NCBI GenBank assembly: GCA_016124315.1
Contig: WGNW01000062.1
Coordinates: 1 to 54,722, forward strand
From: Alphaproteobacteria bacterium
GTDB taxonomy: Bacteria; Pseudomonadota; Alphaproteobacteria; SMXS01
DNA length: 54,722 nucleotides
Reading direction: 5' to 3'
The position numbers and the translations under genes are program-made. A model generated the notes under the pieces. The model saw only the letters and a list, made by a program, of their open reading frames with translations. It did not search any database and was not told the origin of the DNA. This document shows, in pieces, positions 1 through 8,126 of this stretch (position 1 is its first letter; each line of letters begins with the position of its first letter).

Positions 1-405
1 GAGGACTTCCGCATCCTGACGGACGCGCAGGTCAGGGCCATCGACGAGGCGGCGGACAACAAGCCGCTGAGCCACGACCTGAAGGCGTGGCGGGCGCCGG
101 ACGGCGGCTGGCTGATCGTCGACGAGGTGGTGGGCAAGCACGAGTTCATCACCTTCGCCGTCGGCATCGACGCGGCGGGCGCGGTGAAGGACATCGAGAT
201 CATGGACTACCGGGAGAGCTTCGGCGACCAGGTCCGCAATGCCGCCTGGCGCGCCCAGTTCGTCGGCAAGACGAACGAGTCGAAGCTGAAGCTGGGCAAG
301 GACATCCAGAACATCTCCGGCGCCACCCTCTCCTCCAAGCACATCACCGACGGCGTGCGCCGTCTGCTCGCCACCTACGAGATCGTCCTTGCTGGCAAAG
401 GCTGA
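1..405 (+). CDS. FMN-binding domain protein (C-terminal part)
   Basis: This gene is cut by the left edge; 134 codons are visible in frame 1. The C-terminus contains N-I-S-G-A-T-L-S-S, which fits the S/T-G-A-T/S-x-S/T flavinylation signature of FMN_bind domains (RnfG, NqrC and NosR type), where a Thr carries covalent FMN on the outer face of the cytoplasmic membrane. The next gene encodes ApbE, the enzyme that attaches this FMN, and overlaps this one by 17 bases. Together with the following membrane protein this looks like a small extracytoplasmic electron-transfer module. The N-terminus (signal peptide or membrane anchor) is outside the window, so full domain composition cannot be stated. Confidence 0.85.
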   Translation, partial: EDFRILTDAQVRAIDEAADNKPLSHDLKAWRAPDGGWLIVDEVVGKHEFITFAVGIDAAGAVKDIEIMDYRESFGDQVRNAAWRAQFVGKTNESKLKLGKDIQNISGATLSSKHITDGVRRLLATYEIVLAGKG

Positions 406-1237
406 CCCACTGCGCCGGTGCCGGCCGCTGCTGGGCACCTATGTCGAGATCGCGGCCGACACGCCCGGCGGCCGGGGCGACCTTGACGCCGCGTTCGAGG
501 CCGTCGCCGCGGTTCACCGCAGCATGTCGTTCCACGAGGAGGACAGCGACCTGGGACGGCTGCGCCGCGCCCCGGCCGGTACGGCCGTGCGGGTCTCGCC
601 GGACACCGCCGTCGTGCTGCGTCTGGCGGGCGAACTGTTCGACGCCACCGGCGGCCTGTTCGACGTGGCGATGGCGCCCACGCTGGTCGCGGCCGGCTTC
701 CTGCCGATGCCCGAGGGCGTCGCGCTGGCGGACATGACCGGCACCGCCGCCGACATCGAGGTTCTCGACGACCGGCACGTGCGCTGCCGGCGGCCCCTGC
801 TGATCGACCTGGGCGGTATCGCCAAGGGGCACGCCGTCGACCGGGCGGTCGGGGTGCTGGTCGCCCGCGGCGCCCGCCAGGGCATCGTCAACGCCGGCGG
901 CGACCTGCGGGTCTTCGGCCCCGAGGCCGGGACCATCGGCATCCGGTCGCAGGACGGCCCCGTCGAACGGTTTGTCGCCCTGCGGGACGGCGCGCTTTGC
1001 TCCTCCGCCAACCGGGACTCCCGGCGTGAGACCGGCGGCGGGATCAGCACGCCCCATCTCGGGCGCGGCCGGCAACCGGTGATCTGCGAGGGCATCGTCA
1101 GCGTGGTCGCCGAAACCTGCATCGTCGCCGACGCCATGACCAAGGTCGCCGTGGCCGACGAAGCGCTCGCGGCCTCGCTGCTCGCCCGATACGGCGGCGA
1201 ACTCCTGCCCGCTGTTCCCCGGTCCGCGAGCGCCTGA
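389..1237 (+). CDS. apbE: FAD:protein FMN transferase (ApbE family)
   Basis: ApbE transfers FMN from FAD to a Thr of FMN_bind proteins, outside the cytoplasm. Family marks are R-C-R-P-L-L-G-T near the N-terminus, L-G-G-I-A-K-G-H-A-V-D-R in the middle, N-A-G-G-D-L-R-V-F-G, and the late V-A-E-T-C-I-V-A-D-A-M-T-K block that aligns with the A-D-A-L-A-T metal-site motif of the family. The start is a TTG at 389, inside the end of the upstream FMN-binding gene, so translation is probably coupled. At 282 aa it is shorter than lipoprotein-type ApbE proteins (about 330-350 aa) and has no visible signal peptide or lipobox. Export is therefore uncertain; a cytoplasmic form is possible. Confidence 0.88.
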   Translation: MLAKADPLRRCRPLLGTYVEIAADTPGGRGDLDAAFEAVAAVHRSMSFHEEDSDLGRLRRAPAGTAVRVSPDTAVVLRLAGELFDATGGLFDVAMAPTLVAAGFLPMPEGVALADMTGTAADIEVLDDRHVRCRRPLLIDLGGIAKGHAVDRAVGVLVARGARQGIVNAGGDLRVFGPEAGTIGIRSQDGPVERFVALRDGALCSSANRDSRRETGGGISTPHLGRGRQPVICEGIVSVVAETCIVADAMTKVAVADEALAASLLARYGGELLPAVPRSASA

Positions 1238-1755
1238 TGCCCAACACGCGGAGCGCCAAGCTGGCGAAATGGCAAATCTGGCTGCTGAGCCTCAGCGGCA
1301 CGCTGCTGTGGCTAAGCGGCTCCGCCTGGCTGCTGCTTCACTACTACGGGCGGGTGCAGGGCCCCTTCGGTCCCGAGTCCAACCCGCTGGAGCCGTGGAT
1401 GCTGCGGCTCCACGGCCTGGTGCTCATCCCCGCCCTGCTCGGCGTCGGCGGGCTGTTCCTGGTCCACTTCCGCAAGGGATGGTCGCACAAGCCGCAGCGG
1501 GTGGCCGGCCTGATACTGAGCGCCGCCGTGCTGGTGCTGGTGGCGACCGGGTACCTGCTCTACTACGTCGGCGACGACGAGCTGCGGGAGGTTTTCAGCC
1601 GGGTGCACTGGATCGCGGGACTCGGCGTGCCGGCCGTCTTCGTCTGGCACTACCTCAACGGCCTCCGGGCTCGGCGCGGCAGCCGCCGGCCGCGGACCCG
1701 GAAGACCGTCGCCCAGGCTGCCCGGGTTCAGGTGAACGCGGACAAGTTCTTCTGA
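1237..1755 (+). CDS. Four-helix membrane protein, probable heme-binding partner of the flavin module
   Basis: A 172-aa protein with four hydrophobic segments (about residues 13-36, 57-78, 88-111 and 123-141). Histidines H35, H59, H77, H124 and H138 lie in or at the ends of these helices, an arrangement that could ligate b-type heme, as in DUF4405 and cytochrome b561-like proteins. The start ATG overlaps the apbE stop in TGATG, so the two are translated together. The context (FMN-binding protein and ApbE) suggests it moves electrons across the membrane to the flavinylated protein. The C-terminus is a basic Arg-rich tail. Heme binding is inferred; no exact family is recognised with certainty. 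Confidence 0.6.
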   Translation: MPNTRSAKLAKWQIWLLSLSGTLLWLSGSAWLLLHYYGRVQGPFGPESNPLEPWMLRLHGLVLIPALLGVGGLFLVHFRKGWSHKPQRVAGLILSAAVLVLVATGYLLYYVGDDELREVFSRVHWIAGLGVPAVFVWHYLNGLRARRGSRRPRTRKTVAQAARVQVNADKFF

Positions 1756-1803
1756 CTCGTTGAGGTGGTTTCCGCTTTCGGCTGGAACCGCATGCGGACG
1801 CGG

Positions 1804-2202
1804 CTAGCCGTTCGGCTCGAGCTTGAGCGCCACCGAGTTGATGCAATAGCGCAGGCCCGTCGGCTCCGGGCCGTCCTCGAACACATGCCCGAGATGGGCG
1901 TCGCACTTGGAGCACAGCACTTCCGTGCGAACCATCCCATGGCTCCGGTCGGCCTCCTCGTCGATGCTGGTCCCGTCGACGGGCGCGGTGAAGCTGGGCC
2001 AGCCGCAATGGGACTGGAACTTGGCGTCCGAGGTGAACAGCTCCTGGCCGCAGCAGACGCAGCGGTAGACGCCGGGCGTGGTCGTGGTGTCGTACTCGCC
2101 GGTGAAGGGCCGCTCGGTCCCCTTCTGGCGGGTCACCGAATACTGCATGGGCGTCAGGGTTGCCCGCCATTCCTCGTCGGTCTTGCTGATCTTCTCGCTC
2201 AC
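1804..2202 (-). CDS. msrB: Peptide-methionine (R)-S-oxide reductase MsrB
   Basis: MsrB reduces methionine-R-sulfoxide in oxidised proteins using thioredoxin. The 132-aa length is typical of free-standing MsrB. The catalytic Cys is C120 in R-Y-C-I-N-S, a likely resolving Cys is C66 in S-H-C-G-W-P-S-F, and the structural zinc is held by C48-V-C-C51 and C97-S-K-C100. The start is a GTG at 2202, chosen because a strong AAGGAGG lies 6-7 bases before it. It is divergent from the O-methyltransferase gene. It converges on the flavin module, with 48 bases between the stops. Confidence 0.96.
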   Translation of the reverse strand: MSEKISKTDEEWRATLTPMQYSVTRQKGTERPFTGEYDTTTTPGVYRCVCCGQELFTSDAKFQSHCGWPSFTAPVDGTSIDEEADRSHGMVRTEVLCSKCDAHLGHVFEDGPEPTGLRYCINSVALKLEPNG

Positions 2203-2302
2203 GCCGAACCTCCTTTCGCTTCCTGCGCCGCTTGAGCACGCGGCATGGTGGCTACATGATGCGGCCCGCGCCCGTTTAAACCCCCGGCCGGAGGACGGAC
2301 AG

Positions 2303-2977
2303 ATGACTCAGCCCTTGTGGACCGAGGTCGACCGGTATTTGGCCGACCTGCTGCTGCCAGCCGACCCGGCCCTCGACGCCGTGCTGGCCGCCAACCAGGC
2401 CGCCGGCCTGCCGCCCCACGACGTGGCCGCCAATCAGGGCAAGCTGCTGCATCTCCTGGCCCGGCTGGCGGGCGCGAAACGCATCCTGGAGATCGGCACC
2501 CTGGGCGGCTACAGCACCGTCTGGCTGGCGCGGGCGCTGCCGCGCGGCGGCATGGTAGTCACTCTGGAGGCCGATCCGCAACATGCCGCCGTCGCCCGCG
2601 CGAACCTGGCGCGGGCCGGCGTCGCCGACCGGGTAGACCTGCGCGAAGGCGCCGCGCTCGAAAGCCTCCCCGCCCTCGCCGGCGACCCGCCCTTCGACAT
2701 GGTGTTCATCGACGCCGACAAGCCCAACAATCCGGCCTACCTGGACTGGGCGGTCCGCCTCTCCCGCCCCGGCACGCTCGTCGTCGCCGACAACGTGGTG
2801 CGCGGCGGAGCCATTCTCGACGAGCACAGCGCGGATGCCCGGGTGCAGGGCATCCGGCACTTCTTCGAGACGCTTGCCGCCGATCCGCGGCTCGACGCCA
2901 CGGCGCTGCAGACCGTCGGCGCCAAGGGCCACGACGGATTCGCGCTCGCCCTGGTCCGCCACGGGCCGCCGGGATAG
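2303..2977 (+). CDS. Class I SAM-dependent O-methyltransferase (Methyltransf_3 family)
   Basis: A 224-aa protein like the caffeoyl-CoA or catechol O-methyltransferase family, which methylates hydroxyl groups with S-adenosylmethionine and usually needs a divalent metal. SAM motif I is at residues 61-72 ([12 protein letters not shown]). The later [14 protein letters not shown] block carries the metal-binding Asp and the conserved Lys, and [10 protein letters not shown] follows. The ATG at 2303 is preceded by GGAGGA at good spacing. The frame stays open upstream, but that part has no family similarity. The natural substrate cannot be told. Confidence 0.92.
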   Translation: MTQPLWTEVDRYLADLLLPADPALDAVLAANQAAGLPPHDVAANQGKLLHLLARLAGAKRILEIGTLGGYSTVWLARALPRGGMVVTLEADPQHAAVARANLARAGVADRVDLREGAALESLPALAGDPPFDMVFIDADKPNNPAYLDWAVRLSRPGTLVVADNVVRGGAILDEHSADARVQGIRHFFETLAADPRLDATALQTVGAKGHDGFALALVRHGPPG

Positions 2978-3049
2978 CCGGCGCATTGCAGCATTACGCT
3001 GCCGGACTAACTTCATAACGGGGGCGCACTCTTTACGGGAGCTACCACC

Positions 3050-3391
3050 ATGAAACAGGGAAGCCTTCTCCTCCGTGCCACGCTCGCCGCCGCCTTCGCC
3101 GGCGGCCTGCTCTCCACCGCCGCGCTCGCCGCGGAGATGGACAAGTCCTCACCCCAGCTGATGGAGAAATCCTCCTCCAGTTCCACCCAGTGCTTCGACA
3201 GCAAGGGCAAGGCCGTCGCCGACGCGTCGTTCTGCAAGACCGAGCAATGCGTCGACGCCAGCGGCAATGCCATTACCGACGCAACGGTGTGCAGTTCCTC
3301 GTCGTCCGGCGACAGCAGCGGCATGTCGGACCGGGACGCGGCCAGCGGCATGGCCACCGGCAAGCGTCAGCACAAGCCCATGACCCAATAG
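3050..3391 (+). CDS. Small secreted protein with a tandem Cys-containing repeat
   Basis: No known family recognised. The 113-aa product has a clear Sec signal peptide with cleavage expected after A-A-L-A-A (residue 28). The mature part is Ser-rich and holds two 19-residue repeats, starting at C48 and C67. Each has the form Q-C-x-D-x-x-G-x-A-V/I-x-D-A-S/T-x-C, with cysteines spaced C-x13-C (C48/C62 and C67/C81). This spacing suggests one disulfide per repeat in the periplasm. The tail is polar and ends in K-R-Q-H-K-P-M-T-Q. GGGAG precedes the ATG. The function is unknown; a stress or envelope role is only a guess from the adjacent general-stress gene. Confidence 0.75.
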   Translation: MKQGSLLLRATLAAAFAGGLLSTAALAAEMDKSSPQLMEKSSSSSTQCFDSKGKAVADASFCKTEQCVDASGNAITDATVCSSSSSGDSSGMSDRDAASGMATGKRQHKPMTQ

Positions 3392-3420
3392 GAAGCGGCA
3401 GCCCGGAGCTGCTGCGCGCC

Positions 3421-3446
3421 GGAACATTGTCGCGAGGCCGGTTGTT
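3421..3446 (+). promoter_or_regulatory. Candidate EcfG-type (general stress sigma factor) promoter
   Basis: GGAAC at 3421-3425, a 17-base spacer, then TGTT at 3443-3446. The alphaproteobacterial EcfG consensus is GGAAC-N16/17-CGTT, so there is one mismatch in the -10. It would start transcription near 3453, about 24 bases before the ATG of a gene whose family is named for general stress. Seen directly: motif and distance. Sigma-factor use is inferred. Confidence 0.5.
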
Positions 3447-3476
3447 CTCCCCACACCCATAGATGAGGAGAAGACC

Positions 3477-3953
3477 ATGTCCGATCAGCAGCAGCTCTGG
3501 GACATGCTGGACGATTTCCACGTCTGCATGGCCACGACCCACGACGGCGGCACGCTGCGGTCTCGGCCCATGGTGCCGAGGATTGACCGGGATGCGGGCG
3601 TGATCCGCTTCCTGACGGAAGGCGGCGCCCACAAGGTCCGCGAGGTCGAGGCCGACCACGACATCAACCTGGCGTTTGCCGAACCCCGGAAGATGGAATT
3701 CGTGTCGCTTTCGGGCACCGCCAACATCAGCCACGACCGGGCGCAGGTGAAGGCGCTGTGGAACGCCTATGCCGACGCCTGGTTCGACGGCGGTCCCGAG
3801 GACGCCGACGTGGCGGTCGTCACGGTCCGACCGACCCAGGCCGAGCTCTGGAACGGCGAGAGTAACAAGATCCGCACCATCTGGGAGATCGCCAAGGCCA
3901 CCTCCGGCAGCGGCCACCCCGACCTGGGCGAGAACCGCAAGGTGAAGCTCTAG
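3477..3953 (+). CDS. Pyridoxamine 5'-phosphate oxidase-like general stress protein (GSP26 type)
   Basis: A 158-aa split-barrel flavin-binding protein of the PNPOx-like superfamily, general stress protein 26 type. Recognisable parts are the N-terminal M-A-T-T-H-D-G-G-T-L-R-S-R-P-M strand pair, I-R-F-L-T-E-G-G-A-H-K-V-R-E-V in the flavin-binding region, and the C-terminal A-E-L-W-N-G stretch. Members bind FMN or FAD; true PNP oxidase activity is usually absent. GAGGAG precedes the ATG. An EcfG-like promoter about 55 bases upstream fits a general-stress gene. No operon partner is seen: the next gene begins 125 bases downstream. Confidence 0.88.
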   Translation: MSDQQQLWDMLDDFHVCMATTHDGGTLRSRPMVPRIDRDAGVIRFLTEGGAHKVREVEADHDINLAFAEPRKMEFVSLSGTANISHDRAQVKALWNAYADAWFDGGPEDADVAVVTVRPTQAELWNGESNKIRTIWEIAKATSGSGHPDLGENRKVKL

Positions 3954-4078
3954 GCCGGCAAGGGCGCACGAACCGAGCCGCGGCCAGCCGCCGCCTGGAA
4001 TCCCTCTGGACGCTCGAAAGGCGTTCACATCTCGTGCGCGCCACGCGATGATGCGTCTGCGATCAATGGTTTGAGGGA

Positions 4079-5632
4079 ATGCCGGTGGCCGGGGGCCATG
4101 TCGATCTGCGAACCGGGGCGGCGCAGGTCCTGCCTGAGTTCGACGTCTGCATCGTGGGCGCCGGCCCGGCGGGCATCGCCCTGGCCCTTGCGCTGGCGGC
4201 CTCGCCATTGCGCATCGGCCTGCTCGAGGCGGGCGGAACCGCACCCCAGGCCACGCCCCAGGTGGACATCGTCGGCCGGCCCTACGCCGGCGCGCTGCGG
4301 TCGGCGGGAATTGGCGGGAGCTCCCATCTCTGGGGCGGCCACTGCGTTCCCCTGAGCGCCGCGCATCTCGGCCGGCGGACCTGGGTGCCGGGCGGCGCCT
4401 GGCCGTTTGGCCTGGCCGAACTGCTGCCCTGGTACGCCCGCGCCCACGAACTGCTGCAGCTGGGCCGCTTCGACTACGATGCCACGGCGGCAGCGGCGGG
4501 CGCGGGCGCAAGGCTGATGCCGCCCCTGGAGGGCTTCGAGACCACCGTTTCGCGGTACCAGCCCATCGACTTCGCCGAGCGCTACGGCGCCGCCCTGCGC
4601 CGTGCGCCCAACCTGTCGGTCCTGCTGCACGGGCGGGCCGTCGAGCTGGTCCAGGACGCTGGCGGGCGGATCGACGGCCTGGTGATCCGGACCGGCGCGG
4701 GACGCCGCCTGACCCTGCGGGCCGCGACCTACGTGCTGGCGGCGGGCGGCATCGAGAACGCGCGCCTGCTGCTGGCCTCGCGGAGCCGCCGCGCCGAAGG
4801 CGTGGCCAACGGGACCGGCCTGGTGGGCCGCAACTTCATGGAGCACATCTCCTACCTGAGCGGCACCCTCGTCCCGGGCCGCGCCTGGGACGTCCGGGGG
4901 AACCTGTCGGCCTATGCTGCCCCCCTGCCCTGCGACGGCCACAGCATCCGCTTCCATCTCGCGGCGACCGAGGCGTTGGAGCAGCGGCTGCGCATTCCCG
5001 GCTACCGCGCTGAACTGCATGTCGCGCCGCTGCTGCGCTGGGCGGGCAGACATGTGCTGCGCCCCGCCAGCCCGGCGATGCGCGCCCGGGCGCTGCGTGA
5101 GATCGCCGCCCGGCCGGTCGCGGCAATGCGGGCGCTCGCTGGCGCGCGCGGCGCGCCCTGGTGCCTGCGCCTGCTCAACTTCGTGGAGCAGGTGCCCAAC
5201 CCGGACAGCCGGGTGATGCTGTCGGAACGGCGGGACGCCCACGGCGAACCTATCGCGGCAGTGGACTGGCGCCTGTCCCCCGCCGACCGGGAAGGCATCG
5301 CGCGGGCGCAGGCGGCGCTTGCCGCGTCCGTGGCCCGGGCCGGGATCGGCCGCCTGCTGCGTGAATTGCCGGAGGAGAAGGATGAGTTGCTGGCCGGCGC
5401 CGCTGGCGGATGGCACCACATGGGCACCACCCGCATGAGCGCCGAGCCGGGTCGCGGCGTCGTCGATCCGCAGCTCCGCGCTCACGACGCGCCCAACCTC
5501 TACATCGCCGGCTCGTCGGTATTTCCCAGCGGCGGCTGGGCCAACCCGACGCTGACCATCGTCGCCCTGTCGCTGCGCCTAGCCGCCCACATCGAGGCTC
5601 AGGCACGCCCGGTGATCCGGGTAGCCTCTTGA
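4079..5632 (+). CDS. GMC family FAD-dependent oxidoreductase
   Basis: A 517-aa glucose-methanol-choline oxidoreductase-like protein. The N-terminal FAD-binding Rossmann motif is F-D-V-C-I-V-G-A-G-P-A-G-I-A near residue 22, followed by the acidic L-L-E-A-G-G strand end. The C-terminal GMC domain carries W-H-H-M-G-T-T-R-M, with the likely catalytic His, and I-A-G-S-S-V-F-P-S-G-G-W-A-N-P-T-L-T. Such enzymes oxidise alcohols, sugars or polyols; electrons go to oxygen, quinone or a cytochrome. No signal peptide is seen. The downstream glycosyltransferase lies 68 bases away on the same strand, which suggests a role in sugar or glycoconjugate modification (inference). Confidence 0.9.
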   Translation: MPVAGGHVDLRTGAAQVLPEFDVCIVGAGPAGIALALALAASPLRIGLLEAGGTAPQATPQVDIVGRPYAGALRSAGIGGSSHLWGGHCVPLSAAHLGRRTWVPGGAWPFGLAELLPWYARAHELLQLGRFDYDATAAAAGAGARLMPPLEGFETTVSRYQPIDFAERYGAALRRAPNLSVLLHGRAVELVQDAGGRIDGLVIRTGAGRRLTLRAATYVLAAGGIENARLLLASRSRRAEGVANGTGLVGRNFMEHISYLSGTLVPGRAWDVRGNLSAYAAPLPCDGHSIRFHLAATEALEQRLRIPGYRAELHVAPLLRWAGRHVLRPASPAMRARALREIAARPVAAMRALAGARGAPWCLRLLNFVEQVPNPDSRVMLSERRDAHGEPIAAVDWRLSPADREGIARAQAALAASVARAGIGRLLRELPEEKDELLAGAAGGWHHMGTTRMSAEPGRGVVDPQLRAHDAPNLYIAGSSVFPSGGWANPTLTIVALSLRLAAHIEAQARPVIRVAS

Positions 5633-5700
5633 TCCGCGCGCTCAGCACGTTGTCCCGGCTGAACCTGCACGACGACGAGCGGCTGGTGCCGGAGGCCCAG

Positions 5701-6486
5701 ATGGGAACGGAGATCCCCCGGCTGATCCACCAGACCTTCGCGAACCGGGCCCTGCCCGCGCCGCTCGAGGAGAACGTCGACCGGCTGCGCGCCGCCAATC
5801 CGGGCTGGCGCCACACGCTCTACGACGACGCCGGCATTGAGGCGTTCATCGCCGACGCCTACGGCGACGAGATGCTGGGGCGCTACCGGCGCATCAATCC
5901 GGTCTACGGCGCCGCCCGGGCGGACCTGTTCCGCTACCTGCTGCTCTACCGCCGCGGCGGCGTCTATCTCGACATCAAGAGCAACACCCGGGTGCCCCTC
6001 GACTCGCTGCTCCGGCCGGACGACCGCTACCTGCTGGCCCGCTGGAGCCGCAGCGAAGGCGAGCGCTGGAGCGATTGGGGCCGGCATCCCGAACTCAGGG
6101 CGTTCGGCGGCGAGTTGCAGCAGTGGCATATCGTCTGCGTCCCCGGCCACCCGTTCCTGCGCCGGGTGATCGCACGGGTGCTGGCGAACATCGAGAGGTA
6201 CCGGCCGCTGGTCGACGGCATCGGCTTCAACGGCGTCCTGCGGGTGACGGGCCCCATCGCCTACACGCTTGCGGTCGCGCCGATCGTGAGCCGGCATCCC
6301 CACCGGCTGCTCGACGACGAGCCCCAGCCGCCCCTGGTCTACGACGCCGTCACCGATGGCAGACGGCCGATCAACCACTATTCGAGGCAAAAGCAGCCGG
6401 TGGTCCGCGCGAGCCCGCTGACAACGGGAGTCGTCGTGGCCGCGGTGACGCTCAAGCGGACGCTGCGCCCGTCGACATCCAGCTAG
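5701..6486 (+). CDS. Glycosyltransferase, GT32-like (Gly_transf_sug domain)
   Basis: A protein of about 261 aa with I-P-R-L-I-H-Q-T-F at the N-terminus and A-D-L-F-R-Y-L-L-L-Y-R-R-G-G-V-Y-L-D-I-K in the middle. These are the hallmarks of the DXD sugar-binding region of the GT32/OCH1-like family. Here the DXD position reads D-I-K rather than D-x-D, which is worth noting for metal binding. The ATG at 5701 is preferred because GGAGG sits 5 bases before it. A TTG at 5629, overlapping the GMC stop, is a possible longer start. It likely transfers a sugar from a nucleotide donor onto a cell-surface glycan; substrates are unknown. Its stop shares a CTAG with the convergent ligase gene. Confidence 0.82.
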   Translation: MGTEIPRLIHQTFANRALPAPLEENVDRLRAANPGWRHTLYDDAGIEAFIADAYGDEMLGRYRRINPVYGAARADLFRYLLLYRRGGVYLDIKSNTRVPLDSLLRPDDRYLLARWSRSEGERWSDWGRHPELRAFGGELQQWHIVCVPGHPFLRRVIARVLANIERYRPLVDGIGFNGVLRVTGPIAYTLAVAPIVSRHPHRLLDDEPQPPLVYDAVTDGRRPINHYSRQKQPVVRASPLTTGVVVAAVTLKRTLRPSTSS

Positions 6487-8126
6487 GCAGCCGGCTCCGG
6501 CCAGCGGACGTCGGCAAGGAAGGCACTACGCAGGACCACCTTGTGGATCTTGGTCGCCGACATGGGCCATTCGGTCACGAAGCGGACATGGCGCGGCACC
6601 TTGAACCGGGCGATTCGCCCCTCGCAGAAGCCGATCAGTTCCGCCGGCGTCGCCTCGGCGCCGGGCGCCAGTTCGACGAACGCGGCCGGCACCTCCGACA
6701 GCCGTTCGTCGGGCACCCCGACCACCTGCGCCAGCTTCACCGCCGGATGGGTCTGCAGGAAGGATTCGATCTCGAGGGCCGCCACGTTCTCGCCGCCCAC
6801 CTTCAGCATGTCCTTGATCCGGCCGTGGCAGGCGACGCGGCCGGCCTCGTCGACCGAGCACAGGTCGCCAGTGCGGAACCAGCCGCCCCGCAGCACCTCG
6901 GCAGTGCGCAGCGGGTCCCTGTAGTAGCCGGCGAACACCGAATAGCCGTTGACCTGCAGTTCGCCCTGCTGCCCGGCCGGCAGTTCGGCGCCGGTTTCCG
7001 GGTCGACGACGCGGACCCGCATGCCGGACAGCGGCGTCCCGCAGGTCGTCATCCGAGCCTCTTCCGGGTCGTCAGGGCTGGCCATGCACATGCCGCCGCC
7101 GTTCTCGGTCATGCCGTAGGCGCTGGAATGCAGCGCCCAGGGCATGGCGGCCTGGAACCGTCGCAGCATCTCCGCAGGACCGGTGTTGGTGACCCGCCGC
7201 ACATGGCCGAGATCGCGGCGCGCGAAGTCCGGGTGGCCGATCAGGCCGGTCATCACCGTGGGAAACAGCGGAAACAGCGCCGTCGCCTTCTCGCCCTCGA
7301 TCATGGCCAGGGCCGCGCCTGCCTCCACGTGGCCCATGGACAGGAACGCCGCCCCGCCCGACCAGGCGGTCAGCATCGGCAGCAGCGCCGCCATGTGGAA
7401 CAGGGGCAGCGGATCCCAGACCCGGTCGTCCGGGGCGAAGCGGTACTTCTCCCGGTTCATGGAAAAGGCGTTGCGCACCACGGATTCGTGGCACAGCAGG
7501 CATCCCTTCGGGTCGGCCGTGGTGCCGGAGGTGTACATCATCAGGCAGGGATCGCCGAGCTTCACTGCGGCCCGGCGCCGCCCCACCTCGGCTTCGGCGC
7601 CGGCCGCGCCTGCCGCCTCGACCGTGTCCCAGCCGGTAAAGCCCGGCCGCGCGGCGCCCCGCAGCACGATCCGGCGCAGCAGCGGCGCGCCGACCAGGCG
7701 CAGGCGGCCCGGGTCCGGCTGCTCCGCAAGGTCGGGGAAGGCCTCAGCCAGCACGGCGGCGAAATCGGCGTGCTCGGCCACCTCGTCGGTGGTGAAAAGG
7801 ATTGCCAGGTCGGCGTTCTCGACCACATAGGCCATCTCCCGCGCCCTGTAGCGCCCGTTGAGCGGCACCGGCACGGCGCCCGCCAGGGCGCAGCCGAACA
7901 GCAGGTCGAGGAACGCCGGGCCGTTGGGCATCAGGATGCCCACGTGCTCGCCAGACGCGATTCCGAAACCGACCAGCGCCCGCGCCACCGCCCATGCGCC
8001 GCGAGCCATCTCGGCGAAGCTGCGCCGCTGCTCCGGGAAGACGAGGGCGTCCCGGTCCGGCCAGCGGTCCGCCGCCCGCAGCAGCAGGTCGCCCAGGCTG
8101 GTGGCCTCGATCAGGTGCCGCGTCAC
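6483..8126 (-). CDS. AMP-dependent acyl-CoA ligase/synthetase (ANL family)
   Basis: A 547-aa adenylate-forming ligase that activates a carboxylic acid to acyl-AMP and then acyl-CoA. Core motifs are the P-loop M-M-Y-T-S-G-T-T-A-D-P-K-G, the A5 region S-S-A-Y-G-M-T-E-N, G-W-F-R-T-G-D-L, G-R-I-K-D-M-L-K-V-G-G-E-N-V, and the C-terminal catalytic Lys in S-A-T-K-I-H-K. It resembles CaiC-like crotonobetaine/carnitine or fatty-acid CoA ligases. The start is the GTG at 8126: it overlaps the upstream TGA in GTGA, and the protein family begins here. The frame remains open upstream only as read-through of the neighbour. The substrate is unknown, probably a product of the partner gene's pathway. Confidence 0.9.
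   Translation of the reverse strand: MTRHLIEATSLGDLLLRAADRWPDRDALVFPEQRRSFAEMARGAWAVARALVGFGIASGEHVGILMPNGPAFLDLLFGCALAGAVPVPLNGRYRAREMAYVVENADLAILFTTDEVAEHADFAAVLAEAFPDLAEQPDPGRLRLVGAPLLRRIVLRGAARPGFTGWDTVEAAGAAGAEAEVGRRRAAVKLGDPCLMMYTSGTTADPKGCLLCHESVVRNAFSMNREKYRFAPDDRVWDPLPLFHMAALLPMLTAWSGGAAFLSMGHVEAGAALAMIEGEKATALFPLFPTVMTGLIGHPDFARRDLGHVRRVTNTGPAEMLRRFQAAMPWALHSSAYGMTENGGGMCMASPDDPEEARMTTCGTPLSGMRVRVVDPETGAELPAGQQGELQVNGYSVFAGYYRDPLRTAEVLRGGWFRTGDLCSVDEAGRVACHGRIKDMLKVGGENVAALEIESFLQTHPAVKLAQVVGVPDERLSEVPAAFVELAPGAEATPAELIGFCEGRIARFKVPRHVRFVTEWPMSATKIHKVVLRSAFLADVRWPEPAA

Noticed and set aside
1756..1803. Terminator between the flavin module and msrB
   Set aside because: Only a bulged 6-bp stem (GGTTTCC with GGAACC) and no T run; too weak to call.
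3395..3415. Hairpin after the small secreted protein gene
   Set aside because: An 8-bp stem with a G-U pair exists, but no T run follows and it runs into the next promoter region.
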